DNA of 64,000 nucleotides from positions 186,001 through 250,000 of the forward strand of contig CAWKND010000006.1 in assembly GCA_963850915.1 (NCBI GenBank). Direction: 5' to 3'. A program made the translations under genes and the position numbers. Every line of letters starts with the position of its first letter. Position 1 is the first letter of the stretch. Shown piece by piece: positions 1 to 8,695 of the stretch. The notes beneath the pieces are model-generated. The model was not told where the DNA came from, made no database searches, and saw nothing but the letters and a program-made list of their open reading frames with translations. The DNA comes from CAVTWH01 sp963850915 (lineage in GTDB: Bacteria; Actinomycetota; Actinomycetes; Mycobacteriales; Micromonosporaceae).

Positions 1-54
1 CGTACCTGCGCCCCGATGATCGCCGAAGTGCGGGAGCGGTTCACCGCGGCATGA
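1..54 (+). CDS. 3' end of an unidentified gene (partial)
   Basis: An open frame runs in from the window edge and stops with TGA at 52-54. Its last residues read APMIAEVRERFTAA. The stop overlaps the ATG of the next gene (ATGA at 51-54), the usual mark of translational coupling, so it is probably the upstream member of an operon with the GH42 gene. Too little is present to name a family. Confidence 0.5.
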   Translation, partial: RTCAPMIAEVRERFTAA

Positions 55-2076
55 ACGCACGGATGGATGCGCTGCGCGGGCGCCTCGGTGGCTTCGCGTT
101 CGGCGGTGACTACAACCCCGAACAGTGGGACCGGGCGGTGTGGGACGAGGACGTCGAACTCATGCGGCGGGCCGGAGTCAACCTGGTGACGCTGGGCGTG
201 TTCGCCTGGGCCTCGCTGGAGCCGGAGCCGGGACAGTTCACCTTCGACTGGCTCGACGACGCGATGGATCTGTTACACGCCAACAACATCAGCGTCGACC
301 TGGCGACTCCCACGGCAGCGCCGCCGATCTGGCTGTCGCACGGGCATCCCGAGGTGCTGCCGGTGATGGAGGACGGGGAGACGTTCGGCTTCGGTAACCG
401 GCTGCACTTCGACCCCACCTCGCCCCGGTACCGGGAGCACGCCGCGCAGATCACCACGGCGCTGGCGCAGCGGTACTCCCGGCATCCGGCGCTGGCGATG
501 TGGCACATCAGCAACGAGTACGGGCCGATCGCGTACACGCCGGCGAGCGCGGCTGCGTTCCGGGACTGGCTGCGGCGCCGGTACGCCGATCTGGAGGCGC
601 TCAACGACGCCTGGTACACCCGGTTCTGGGGGCAGCGGTACACCTCGTGGGAGCAGGTCTGCCCGCCGGAGGTACCCCGTTCGTGGTCGAATCCGGCCGC
701 GCCGACTGGACTTCACCCGGTTCGTCTCGGACGCGCTGCTGGAGTGCTTCGTGCTGGAGCGCGACATCGTCCGCTCCTACCGCGACGACATCCCGGTGCT
801 GACCAACTTCATGCGCTTCTACCGGCGCGCCGACTACTGGCGCTGGGCCGCCGAGGAGGACGCCGCGGCGCTGGACATCTACCCGGACCCGGGCCAGGCC
901 GACGCGCATGTCGCCGCCGCGTTCAACTTCGACCTGATGCGGTCGCTGCGCGGCGAGCCGTGGCTGCTGATGGAGCAGGCGGCCAGCGCCGTCTCGCAGT
1001 GGCGGGTGAACAACGTCAAGCGCCCCGGCCGGATGCGGCTCGGCTCGTACCAGGCGATCGCGCACGGCGCGGACAGCGTGCTGTTCTTCCAGTGGCGGGC
1101 CAGCCGCGGCGGCCACGAGCGCTTCCACTCGGCGATGCTGCCGCACTCCGGTACCGCGGCGCGCAGCTGGCAGGAGGTCGAGGCGCTCGGCACCGAGCTG
1201 CCGAAGATCGCCGAGGCGGTCGGCTCGGGTACCGACGGCGGAGGTCGCGCTGCTCTTCGACTGGCAGGCCTGGTGGGGACTGGAGACCACGCACGGCTTG
1301 CCGCGCAACGACTTCGACTACACCCAGCTGGCCGTCGACCACTACCGGCCGCTGCTGGTCGGCGCACTACCCGGTCGACATGGTCTCCTTCGACTCGGAC
1401 CTGAGCCGGTACCGGGTTGTCGTCATCCCCAACGCGTACCTGCTCAGTGACGGCTGTATCGCGGCGCTGGAGCGGTTCGTGGCGGCCGGCGGCACGCTGG
1501 TCTGCTCGTTCTTCTCGGGCGTGGTGGACCTGGACAACCAGGTACGCCAGCCGGCCTACCCGGGTGGCCTGCGCCGGCTGATCGGCGCGTACATCGACGA
1601 GTACTGGCCGGCCCGCGAGGGGGAGTCCTTCGAGGTGCGCTTCGCCGACGGGATCGGTAACCCGCGCCGACTGGTGGCAGGAGAGCATCCACCCGGAGAC
1701 AGCGCAAGTCCTTGCCCGGTACGGCTCCGGTGACCTGGCCGGTCGGCCGGCGGTGATCGAGAACGCCTTCGGCGAAGGTCGGGTCCGCTACCTCGGTACC
1801 CGGCTGGACCCCGACGCGCTGCGCGCCACCCTGCTGGACGCCGTCCACACCGCCGGTGTGGCACCTCTCCTTGCGGGCGCGCCCGGAATCGTGGAGGTGG
1901 CCCGGCGTGCGCACCCCGACGCGGAGTATCTGTTCCTGCTCAACCACTCCGACACCGAGACGGCCACCGTGCCGGTGCCGCCAGGCGGGCTGGAGCTGCT
2001 CTCCGGAGTGCCGGCCGGCGACTCGTACCTCCTCGAGCCGCTGGCCGTCGCGGTCCTGCGGTACCCGCGCCGGTGA
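51..2076 (+). pseudogene. GH42 beta-galactosidase, four +1 frameshifts
   Basis: A GH42-family beta-galactosidase (cytoplasmic hydrolysis of terminal beta-galactosides) is recognisable end to end but spread over three frames. The N-terminus has FGGDYNPEQW, and WHISNEYG carries the expected acid/base Glu (residue 156). The nucleophile region LLMEQ lies near 970, AEVALLFDW near 1240, and the C-terminal domain with HYPVDMVSFD follows. The frame moves +1 at about 700, 1237, 1360 and 1673; each is repaired by removing one G or C. Read as given, it makes a truncated, inactive protein. It is coupled to the upstream gene by ATGA and converges on uxuA 5 bp away. Sequencing error is a serious alternative because the homology is otherwise continuous. 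Confidence 0.8.
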
Positions 2077-2081
2077 GCCGG

Positions 2082-3110
2082 TCAGTCCAGCTCCAGTGCC
2101 TCCAGGATGCCCTGCAGGTAGCCGATGGCGTGCGCGCGCCCGCGACTGCAGTACGCCTCGGGCGAGGTGTCCAGCCAACTGCCCGCGTCGCCGATCATCG
2201 AGGGTACGTGGTCGTCGATGATGAACCCGTCGTACCCGACCCGGTGCAGCCGGCGGATGACTCGCGCCGGGCTGTAGTTGCCCTCCCCGAGGAAGCACTC
2301 CCGGAAGTGGGGAACCGTGCCCTGCACGTCCCGGAAGTGCACGGAGAAGATCGCGCCGGCCGCGCCGAGGGTGTCGATCACCTCGTTGACGCTCTCCTCA
2401 CCGCCCATCTCGGAGACGGTGCCGAGGCAGAAGTTGAGCCCCCAGGCGGGACTGCCCTGCGCCTGTTGCTGGGCGCGCAGCAGAGCGGCTGGCGTGGTGA
2501 GGATCCGGGCGGCGCCACCGAGCGGCTCGTCCACCGGCGGGTCGTCCGGGTGCAGCGCCAGGCGTACGCCCAACTGCTCGGCGGTCGGCAGGACGGCATC
2601 GAGGAAGTACCGGTGGTTGGCCCACAGCTGCTCGGCGGTCAGCGGTTCGACGATCGGCTCGAGGGGTACCAGCCGGTGGCTGGCGAGTGCGTTCCCCGCA
2701 CCGATCCGGGCCAGATCGAACTCGGTGACCGTTGCGCCGCCCCGACCGGCTACCGCCATGGACGTACGCCAGACGAACGTGGGCAGCCAGTTGTAGCCGA
2801 GCAGATCGATCCCGACGGCGGCCACGTTGTGCAGCGTCCGCAGGTAGTTCTCGATCTGCTCGTCGCGACCGGGGCAGCCGCGCTGGATCTTCCAGAAGTG
2901 CGCGGCCGGTACGTTTTCCAGGCCGTCGATGGCCAGCCCGTCGGCGTCACAGCGCTCCCGCAGAGCCCGCAGTTCGGCGCGGCCCCAGTAGCCGTTCTCA
3001 CTGCTCAGCAAGGTGGGGGTGTGGAACTGGACGCTGCGCAGCCCCAGCTGGTGCGCGAAAGCGGCCACCCGGTCGTCGTACTCGTCAACGTGGCCAAGCG
3101 ACAGTCTCAT
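2082..3110 (-). CDS. uxuA: mannonate dehydratase
   Basis: 342 aa, UxuA family: dehydrates D-mannonate to 2-keto-3-deoxygluconate, the step after fructuronate reduction in glucuronate catabolism. Visible family signatures in order are FHTPTLL near the N-terminus, LALHPDDPP (metal and substrate site), NFCLGTVSEMG, FSVHFRDVQGT and IIDDHVPSM near the C-terminus. It is shorter than the roughly 390-residue E. coli enzyme, as many Gram-positive forms are. It lies 51 bp downstream of the GntR regulator on the same strand, so the two probably form an operon divergent from the alpha-glucuronidase. That context supports glucuronoxylan-derived uronate as substrate. Confidence 0.88.
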   Translation of the reverse strand: MRLSLGHVDEYDDRVAAFAHQLGLRSVQFHTPTLLSSENGYWGRAELRALRERCDADGLAIDGLENVPAAHFWKIQRGCPGRDEQIENYLRTLHNVAAVGIDLLGYNWLPTFVWRTSMAVAGRGGATVTEFDLARIGAGNALASHRLVPLEPIVEPLTAEQLWANHRYFLDAVLPTAEQLGVRLALHPDDPPVDEPLGGAARILTTPAALLRAQQQAQGSPAWGLNFCLGTVSEMGGEESVNEVIDTLGAAGAIFSVHFRDVQGTVPHFRECFLGEGNYSPARVIRRLHRVGYDGFIIDDHVPSMIGDAGSWLDTSPEAYCSRGRAHAIGYLQGILEALELD

Positions 3111-3161
3111 CGGTCTCCTCCTTCGCCGGGCCGAACCTGCGACCCGGGCCGTGTCCAGCGG

Positions 3162-3878
3162 TCAGACCGTGAACAGCTGTGGCTGGCTGGATTGGATGCG
3201 CGGCGCGTACGCCAGCACCCGCCGTACGTGTCGGGTCAGCTGGCTGCGCCCGGCGCGGCCGTCGCCCGCCTCCAGCGCGTCCACGATGGCTGTGTGCTCC
3301 GTGATGAGGGCGCGCACGGTGGCCGGCTCCGGCAGGCTGAGCCGGCGCACCCGGTCGAGCTGGAACTTCACCGGCTGCATCAGCCGCCACGCCCCCGGGT
3401 AGCCGCCGATCCGGAAGATCTCCTCGTGCAGCGCCTCGTCGGCGGTGAAGAAGGCTTCGACGTCGCGGCTCGCGTGACCGCGCTGCTGTTCGGCAAGAAG
3501 CTCGCGCAGCCGGCCAACGTCGCGGTCGCGCCGCCGGCAGGCCGCCGCGAAGGCGCCGAGTTCCAGGTGTTCGCGGACGAACTGGGCCTCCTCGACATCG
3601 CGCAACCTGATCGGCGCCACCCGGGTGCCCACCTGCGGCACCACCGTCATCAGACCGTCGGCCACCAGCCGGGCGATCGCCTCGCGCAGCGGGGTCCGGC
3701 TCACCTGGAGCTGTTGGGCCAGTTCGGTCTCGGACAGCGCCGCGCCCGGCGGGAGGCGCAGGTCGCGGATGGCAGCCGCGAGCTCCGCGTAGACCCGGTC
3801 CGAGGCGCGCGACCGGACGGCGATGTGTCCCAAGGGCTTGAGGGTCGGCGGGTGTACGCCGGGCGGCCGTGGACTCAC
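3162..3878 (-). CDS. GntR-family (FCD) transcriptional regulator
   Basis: 238 aa from the GTG at 3878. The N-terminal winged helix includes SETELAQQLQVSRTPLREAI, the GntR recognition helix. The C-terminal half is an all-helical FCD ligand domain with Asp/His residues (REHLELGAFAAACRR, DEALHEEIFRIGG, ITEHTAIVDAL). FCD regulators commonly sense sugar acids. It is divergent from the alpha-glucuronidase gene and followed by uxuA, with a palindromic operator at 3902-3917 between the two starts, so it is probably the autoregulated repressor of this hexuronate locus. Longer reading frames upstream exist, but they would run through the operator, so I prefer the GTG. Confidence 0.87.
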   Translation of the reverse strand: MSPRPPGVHPPTLKPLGHIAVRSRASDRVYAELAAAIRDLRLPPGAALSETELAQQLQVSRTPLREAIARLVADGLMTVVPQVGTRVAPIRLRDVEEAQFVREHLELGAFAAACRRRDRDVGRLRELLAEQQRGHASRDVEAFFTADEALHEEIFRIGGYPGAWRLMQPVKFQLDRVRRLSLPEPATVRALITEHTAIVDALEAGDGRAGRSQLTRHVRRVLAYAPRIQSSQPQLFTV

Positions 3879-3901
3879 CGGCAGATCGTCGCACCGCTGT
3901 G

Positions 3902-3917
3902 TACTTGTATGCAAGTA
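3902..3917. promoter_or_regulatory. operator palindrome of the GntR regulator
   Basis: TACTTGTATGCAAGTA has perfect 6-bp inverted arms (TACTTG/CAAGTA) around TATG. It lies between the divergent starts of the GntR gene (3878) and the alpha-glucuronidase gene (3947). It closely resembles the TACTTGTATACAAGTA-type sites I recall for hexuronate regulators of the GntR/FCD family. Inference: one site represses both directions. Confidence 0.82.
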
Positions 3918-3946
3918 TCCCGACCTTGTTGCTACGGAGGCGACCG

Positions 3947-5987
3947 GTGAGCGAGCTGGACGATGTACACCCGGCATGGCTACCGCCGGAGGCGTTCGCA
4001 CCACTGGGTTCCCGGCACACGCTGGTCCACGGGGCCGGGCTGCTGGTGTCCACGGTGCGGGACGAGGTCTCCCGGGCCTGCGAACGCTACGGCGGGAGCG
4101 TGCGGCACCAAGCGGCTCCGGATCGGCCGGTGGATCTGGTACTGGCGCTGCGTACCGCCGTACCCCTGCCCCGCCCGGCCGGAGCGCTTGTCGCAGCGGG
4201 GCTTCCGGGCGGCCAGGAGGGGTACGCCGTGGCCCGTACCGACGGTGTCACCGTGGTGGTGGCCGACGATCCGGCCGGCCTGCTGTACGGGCTGTTCCAC
4301 GTCGTCCGGCTCGGTGAGTCCGCCTTCACCGACCAGCGACCGGTGGAGTGGCACCGTCCGTACCTGCGCCACCGAGCGGTCGACAACTGGGACAACGTCG
4401 ACGTACATCCGGTGATGGGGCAGGTCGAGCGCGGATACGCGGGTGGCTCGGTCTTCTGGCGCGACGGCGCACTGTGCGACGACCTCACCCGGGCCCGCGA
4501 CTACGCGCGGCTGCTGGCCTCCGTCGGCGTGAACGCTGTCGCGGTGAACAACGTCAACGTGCACGCGGCCGAGGCGCACCTGCTCACCGACCGGCTCGGT
4601 GAGGTCGCGGCCATCGCCGATGTACTGCGCCCGTACGGAATCCGGGTCCAGCTGTCGGTCAACTTCGCCGCCCCGGTCGCTCTCGGCGGCCTGCCGACAG
4701 CCGACCCGCTGGACGAGCGGGTACGCGCCTGGTGGGCGCAGACCACTCGCCAGGTGTACCAACAGATTCCCGACTTCGCCGGCTACCTCGTGAAGGCCGA
4801 CTCGGAGGGGCAGCCCGGCCCCTTCGCCTACGGGCGCAGCCACGCCGACGGCGCGAACCTGCTCGCCGACGCGCTGGCCCCGTTCGGCGGAGTGGTGCAC
4901 TGGCGCGCCTTCGTCTACAACCACCGGCAGGACTGGCGCGACCGGAGTACCGACCGCGCACGCGCCGCGTTCGACCACTTCACCCCGCTGGACGGTGAGT
5001 TCCGGGACAACGCCGTCCTGCAGGTCAAGCACGGCCCGATAGACTTCCAGACCCGCGAACCGGTGTCGCCGGTGATCGCCGCGATGCCGGCGACCCGGGT
5101 TGCTGTCGAGCTGCAGGCGACCCAGGAGTACACCGGCCAGCAGCGGCACGTGTGTTACCTGGCCCCGATGTGGAGCGAGGTACTCGGATTCCGGCCCCGC
5201 GGTACGCAATCGCCGGCAGTCGCGCAGATCGCGGCGGCCGGTGGCGGGCTGGTCGGCGTCTCGAACGTCGGCGACGACGAGTTCTGGACCGGCCATCCGT
5301 TGGCACAGGCCAATCTGTACGCGCTTCGCGCGGCTGGCCTGGGAGCCGCGACTGGATCCGGCCGCGATACTGGACGAGTGGATCGACCTCACCTTCGTAC
5401 CGGTGGCAGCCGGTGACCCGGAACCGTTGCGGCGCACGCTGCACGCGATGATGGACCGGTCCTGGCTGACCTACGAGCAGTACACCGCGCCACTGGGCGT
5501 CGGCTTCATGGTGCGCCCCGGACACCACTACGGCCCCGATGTCGACGGCTACGAGTACACCCCGTGGGGCACCTACCACTTCGCCGACCGGGACGGCGTC
5601 GGCGTGGACCGTACCCGGGCATCCGGTACCGGCTTCACCGGCCAGTACCCGCAGCCGTGGTCGCAGGTGTACGAGTCACTCGACGACTGCCCTGACGAGT
5701 TGCTGCTCTTCTTCCACCATGTCGGCTACGAACATGTGCTGCACAGCGGATCGACCGTCATCCAGCACATCTACGACACGCACTTCGCCGGCGTCGAACA
5801 GGTGGCGCTGGCCCGGCAGCGGTGGCAGGAGCTCCCGCGCGGGCTGGTGCAGCCGGCGCTGTACGCCCGGGTGGCTGAGCGCCTGGACGAGCAGCTGCGC
5901 TGTGCACAGGAGTGGCGGGATCAGATCAACACGTACTTCCTCCGCAAGTCCGGGGTACCGGATGCGCGGGGCCGCCGCATCTACTGA
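3947..5987 (+). pseudogene. GH67 alpha-glucuronidase, one +1 frameshift
   Basis: GH67 alpha-glucuronidase of about 680 residues: removes (4-O-methyl-)glucuronic acid from xylo-oligosaccharides. GTG at 3947 follows a strong GGAGG (3936-3940). The catalytic landmarks are visible: KADSEGQPGP (general acid region) and KHGPIDFQTREPVSP (the paired acidic residues). The frame changes +1 near 5335: dropping one C converts the local reading to [22 protein letters not shown], a normal GH67 continuation, and the rest runs intact to the TGA at 5985-5987. As given, the protein would lose its C-terminal third. No signal peptide is seen, so it is probably intracellular, working with UxuA. It is controlled through the palindrome at 3902-3917. 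Confidence 0.85.
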
Positions 5988-6039
5988 CCCCCGGCATTCA
6001 CTGACCGCCACATCTACTGACCGGCCGCATCCGCTGACC
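5974..6039. repeat. four degenerate 16-17 bp tandem units spanning a stop codon
   Basis: Units GCCGCATCTACTGACC, CCCGGCATTCACTGACC, GCCACATCTACTGACC and GGCCGCATCCGCTGACC run head to tail. The first contains the stop codon of the alpha-glucuronidase gene, and each later unit repeats the CTGACC end. The array lies just before the terminator hairpin. It looks like duplication of the gene's own 3' end. Confidence 0.75.
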
Positions 6040-6063
6040 CGCGGGGGCGAGCCGATCAGGGCT

Positions 6064-6095
6064 GCCGGGCCCCGCAGATTGCTGCGGGGCCCGGC
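6064..6095. terminator. bidirectional hairpin terminator
   Basis: A perfect 14-bp stem (GCCGGGCCCCGCAG / CTGCGGGGCCCGGC) with an ATTG loop lies between two convergent genes, the alpha-glucuronidase and the hemerythrin-like gene. There is no U-tract, as is common for actinobacterial terminators. Confidence 0.8.
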
Positions 6096-6133
6096 CGGTC
6101 TCGCACGCCCGGTGCCCCAGGCCGGAAGGGCGG

Positions 6134-6610
6134 CTACTCGTGCGCTGACTTGACCTTCAGCGGGTCGCTCGGCGCTTTTGGCTTGGCCGCCTGCATCTGG
6201 TCGCCGAGTTCCACCAGTCGCTTACGCCCCAACGCCTTGCGTACCTCCGGGAACCACTCCTTCTCCTCCTCCTCGACGTGGTGCCGGACGTTCTCCATCA
6301 GCACCGTGACTTTGGCGTCGAACGTCTCGTCGGAGGGGTTGAGGTTCTGCAGTTCGGAGAGCAGCCAGACCACCACGTGGTGCTCCTCGACGCTCTCCAG
6401 CACGTGGTCCTTGGTCTCCGGTACCTCACGGCGAGCCGCCGGGTAGAAGATCGTCTCCTCGATGAAGGTGTGCGTGGTCAGCTCGGTGATGATCTGATCC
6501 ACGAGCTTGCGCTTCGTTGCCGGGGTGGCGCTCTCCTTGCCCTTCTCGAACTGTTTGAACAGCGCCTCGACCGTCTTGTGGTCGTCTTTCAACAGCACGA
6601 TCCCGTCCAT
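6134..6610 (-). CDS. hemerythrin HHE-domain protein
   Basis: 158 aa from ATG 6610 (AAGGG about 8 nt upstream). It is a four-helix HHE cation-binding protein with the expected metal ligands spread along the chain: LLKDDHKTVEALF, THTFIEETIFYPAA, VEEHHVVVWLLSEL and VRHHVEEEEKEWFPEV. Such proteins carry a di-iron (or other metal) centre and are linked to oxygen, NO or iron handling; the precise role cannot be read from sequence. The C-terminus is Lys-rich (QAAKPKAPSDPLKVKSAHE). Monocistronic; it faces the MarR operon across a 193-bp divergent region. Confidence 0.88.
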   Translation of the reverse strand: MDGIVLLKDDHKTVEALFKQFEKGKESATPATKRKLVDQIITELTTHTFIEETIFYPAARREVPETKDHVLESVEEHHVVVWLLSELQNLNPSDETFDAKVTVLMENVRHHVEEEEKEWFPEVRKALGRKRLVELGDQMQAAKPKAPSDPLKVKSAHE

Positions 6611-6759
6611 GACCCACCCTTCACTGGTACAGCCGCCGTTGGCCACACCGGTTCCCCTTGCCCGTGGCAGGTGGCAGTCAAACGAACGATTTGTCCGCTG
6701 TCAGGCTTGCTGGCCACGGATATCCGGTATTCAGCTGAGGCTTACAGTCGAAACTAAAC

Positions 6760-6803
6760 AGGTAAGACTGGACAGTTTCACCTGACGGATATATGGTCGA
6801 GGC
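6760..6803 (+). promoter_or_regulatory. MarR operator and leaderless promoter
   Basis: A 24-bp imperfect palindrome (6760-6783, starting AGGT and ending ACCT, 18 of 24 positions symmetric) overlaps a candidate -35 TGGACA (6769-6774). A 17-nt spacer then leads to -10 TATGGT (6792-6797), 6 nt before the MarR ATG. Transcription would start at or next to the ATG, so the mRNA is probably leaderless, and MarR bound here would block its own promoter. Confidence 0.68.
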
Positions 6804-7253
6804 ATGGGCAACGGGAGTGAGCAGGTCGCCGAGTCGTCGATCGAGGCGGCGCGGGACATCGTGGTGGCCTTCAGCCGGCTGCGCCGCCGCCTCGTGGAGG
6901 TCGCCGGCTCCGGTGACCTGACCCCGTCGCAGGCCTCGGTGCTCAGCCGGCTCAGCAAGGACGGCGCCGGCTCGGCCAGTGCGCTGGCCGACGCCGAGCA
7001 CGTCCGCCCGCAGTCGATGGCGGCCACGCTCGCGGCGCTCGACCAGTTGGCGCTGATCCAACGGCGCCCGGACCCCGAGGACGGTCGCCGGCAGCTGATC
7101 ACGTTGACCGTTGCCGGCCGCGAGCAGGTCGAGGGCACCCGGCAGGTAAAGGAGCGATGGCTGGTCCGCGCCCTGCAGGAGCAGTGCACGGAGGAGCAGC
7201 GCGCTGTGGTGATCGAGGCGATGTCGCTGATCGAGAAGATCGCGCAGTCGTGA
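6804..7253 (+). CDS. MarR-family transcriptional regulator
   Basis: 149 aa winged-helix MarR protein. The DNA-binding region LTPSQASVLSRLSKDG, SALADAEHVRPQSMAATLAAL and the wing RRPDPEDGRRQLITLT match the family, flanked by dimerisation helices. It is the first gene of an apparent operon. Its TGA overlaps the GTG of the MFS gene (GTGA, 7250-7253), which in turn overlaps the isochorismatase-like gene. MarR proteins next to an efflux pump usually repress it until a toxic ligand binds, and the palindrome at 6760-6783 fits that. Confidence 0.9.
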   Translation: MGNGSEQVAESSIEAARDIVVAFSRLRRRLVEVAGSGDLTPSQASVLSRLSKDGAGSASALADAEHVRPQSMAATLAALDQLALIQRRPDPEDGRRQLITLTVAGREQVEGTRQVKERWLVRALQEQCTEEQRAVVIEAMSLIEKIAQS

Positions 7254-8695
7254 CGGATACCCTCGAACGTACCGTCCGCCGCGACGGCAGTGCTGCGCCA
7301 CCAGGGTTCGATCGCCGGCTCATCACGCCGATGATCCTCGGCGCGATCCTGAACCCGATCAACTCCTCAATCATCGCGGTGTCCCTGGTACCCATCGGGA
7401 TCGCGCTGGGCGCGCCCCCGTCGCAGACGGCGTGGCTGGTCTCCGCGCTGTATCTGGCAACCGCGATCGGGCAGCCGGTGGTCGGGCGGCTCGTCGACAC
7501 GTACGGGCCGCGCCGGCTTTTCCTCGCCGGGTCGGCTCTGGTCGGGATCGCCGGTGTACTCGGGACAGTAGCGCCGTCGCTCGGCGTACTCGTGGTTGCC
7601 CGGATACTGCTGGGCTTCGGTACCTGCGCCGGCTACCCGGCCGCGATGTACCTGATTCGCAGCGAGTCCCGGCGTACCGGCCAGGACAGCCCGGCCGGCA
7701 TCCTCACCGTGCTCGCCGTCTCCACCCAGACGATCGCCGTCATCGGCCCCACCCTCGGCGGGCTGCTGATCGCAGTGGGCGGCTGGCGCAGCACGTTCGC
7801 GGTGAACATCCCGCTCGCCGTCGCCTGCCTGATCCTCGGTCCGCTCTTCCTGCCGAAGCTGCAGCCCGGGACCGGCCGCCGGGCCCGCCTGGACTTCGCC
7901 GGCATCGGGCTCTTCACCGTCATGCTCACCGCGCTGCTGCTCCTGCTGATGAGTCCACACCTGGCCCACTGGTACCTGCTGGTGATCGCCCTCGCAGCCG
8001 GAACCGGCTTCGCGCTGTGGGAACTGCGCGCCGCTGACCCGTTCATCGACCTGCGGGTGTTCGGCGGCAATCTGCCGCTGCTGGCCACCTACGTACGCAG
8101 CCTGCTTGCCAGCACCGTGTCCTACACCTTCCTCTACGGCTTCACCCAGTGGCTGGAGGACGGCCGTGGCCTCAGCGCAGCCGAAGCCGGCCTGATGCTG
8201 CTGCCGATGTTCCTGACCGCGATCCTGGTCTCCACCACCACCGGGCGGCGCAAGGAGATCCGCGGAAAGCTGCTGGTCGGCGCCGCCGCCCAGGTGGTCG
8301 CCTGCGCGATGCTGTTGCTGCTGCACTCCGGTAGCCCGATCTGGCTGCTGCTCGCCATCGTGCTCATTCTCGGCCTGCCGCAAGGCCTGAATAGCCTGGC
8401 CAACCAGAATGCCGTGTACCACCAGGCGGATCCGGCCCGGATGGGTGCCTCGGCGGGGCTACTGCGTACCTTCATGTACCTCGGCGCGATCGTCGCGGCC
8501 GCCGCGAACGGCGCCTTCCTCGGCTCCCGCGTCGATAGCAGCGGCCTGCACCACCTGGCGCTGTTCACGGTCGGCGCCGCCGCTCTCTTCCTGGTTCTCA
8601 CGGTCGTAGACCGCTCGCTGCGCCGCGTCGGCCGTACCGTCGACGGGGCGGCCACAACGAATACCGAAACCCAGAAAACAAGGAGAATCGCGTGA
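7250..8695 (+). CDS. MFS transporter (drug-efflux type)
   Basis: 481 aa, about 12-14 hydrophobic segments. The first helix carries ILNPINSSIIAVSLVPIGIAL and the loop 2-3 signature reads GRLVDTYGPRRLFLAGS, typical of the DHA2-like drug/proton antiporters. GTG at 7250 overlaps the MarR stop. The end overlaps the next gene by GTGA. Located between its probable repressor and an isochorismatase-fold hydrolase, it is likely an inducible exporter of a small toxic compound in the cytoplasmic membrane. The substrate is unknown. Confidence 0.88.
   Translation: MTDTLERTVRRDGSAAPPGFDRRLITPMILGAILNPINSSIIAVSLVPIGIALGAPPSQTAWLVSALYLATAIGQPVVGRLVDTYGPRRLFLAGSALVGIAGVLGTVAPSLGVLVVARILLGFGTCAGYPAAMYLIRSESRRTGQDSPAGILTVLAVSTQTIAVIGPTLGGLLIAVGGWRSTFAVNIPLAVACLILGPLFLPKLQPGTGRRARLDFAGIGLFTVMLTALLLLLMSPHLAHWYLLVIALAAGTGFALWELRAADPFIDLRVFGGNLPLLATYVRSLLASTVSYTFLYGFTQWLEDGRGLSAAEAGLMLLPMFLTAILVSTTTGRRKEIRGKLLVGAAAQVVACAMLLLLHSGSPIWLLLAIVLILGLPQGLNSLANQNAVYHQADPARMGASAGLLRTFMYLGAIVAAAANGAFLGSRVDSSGLHHLALFTVGAAALFLVLTVVDRSLRRVGRTVDGAATTNTETQKTRRIA

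Noticed and set aside
2073..3950. A 625-codon plus-strand frame opposite uxuA and the GntR gene
   Set aside because: It is antisense to two genes with clear family motifs and shows no motif itself; high GC makes such long shadow frames common.
5335..5345. Programmed +1 ribosomal frameshifting in GH67, GH42 or the RT
   Set aside because: No slippery codon-stop context is shared by the six sites, and such enzymes are not known to use it; error or mutation is simpler.
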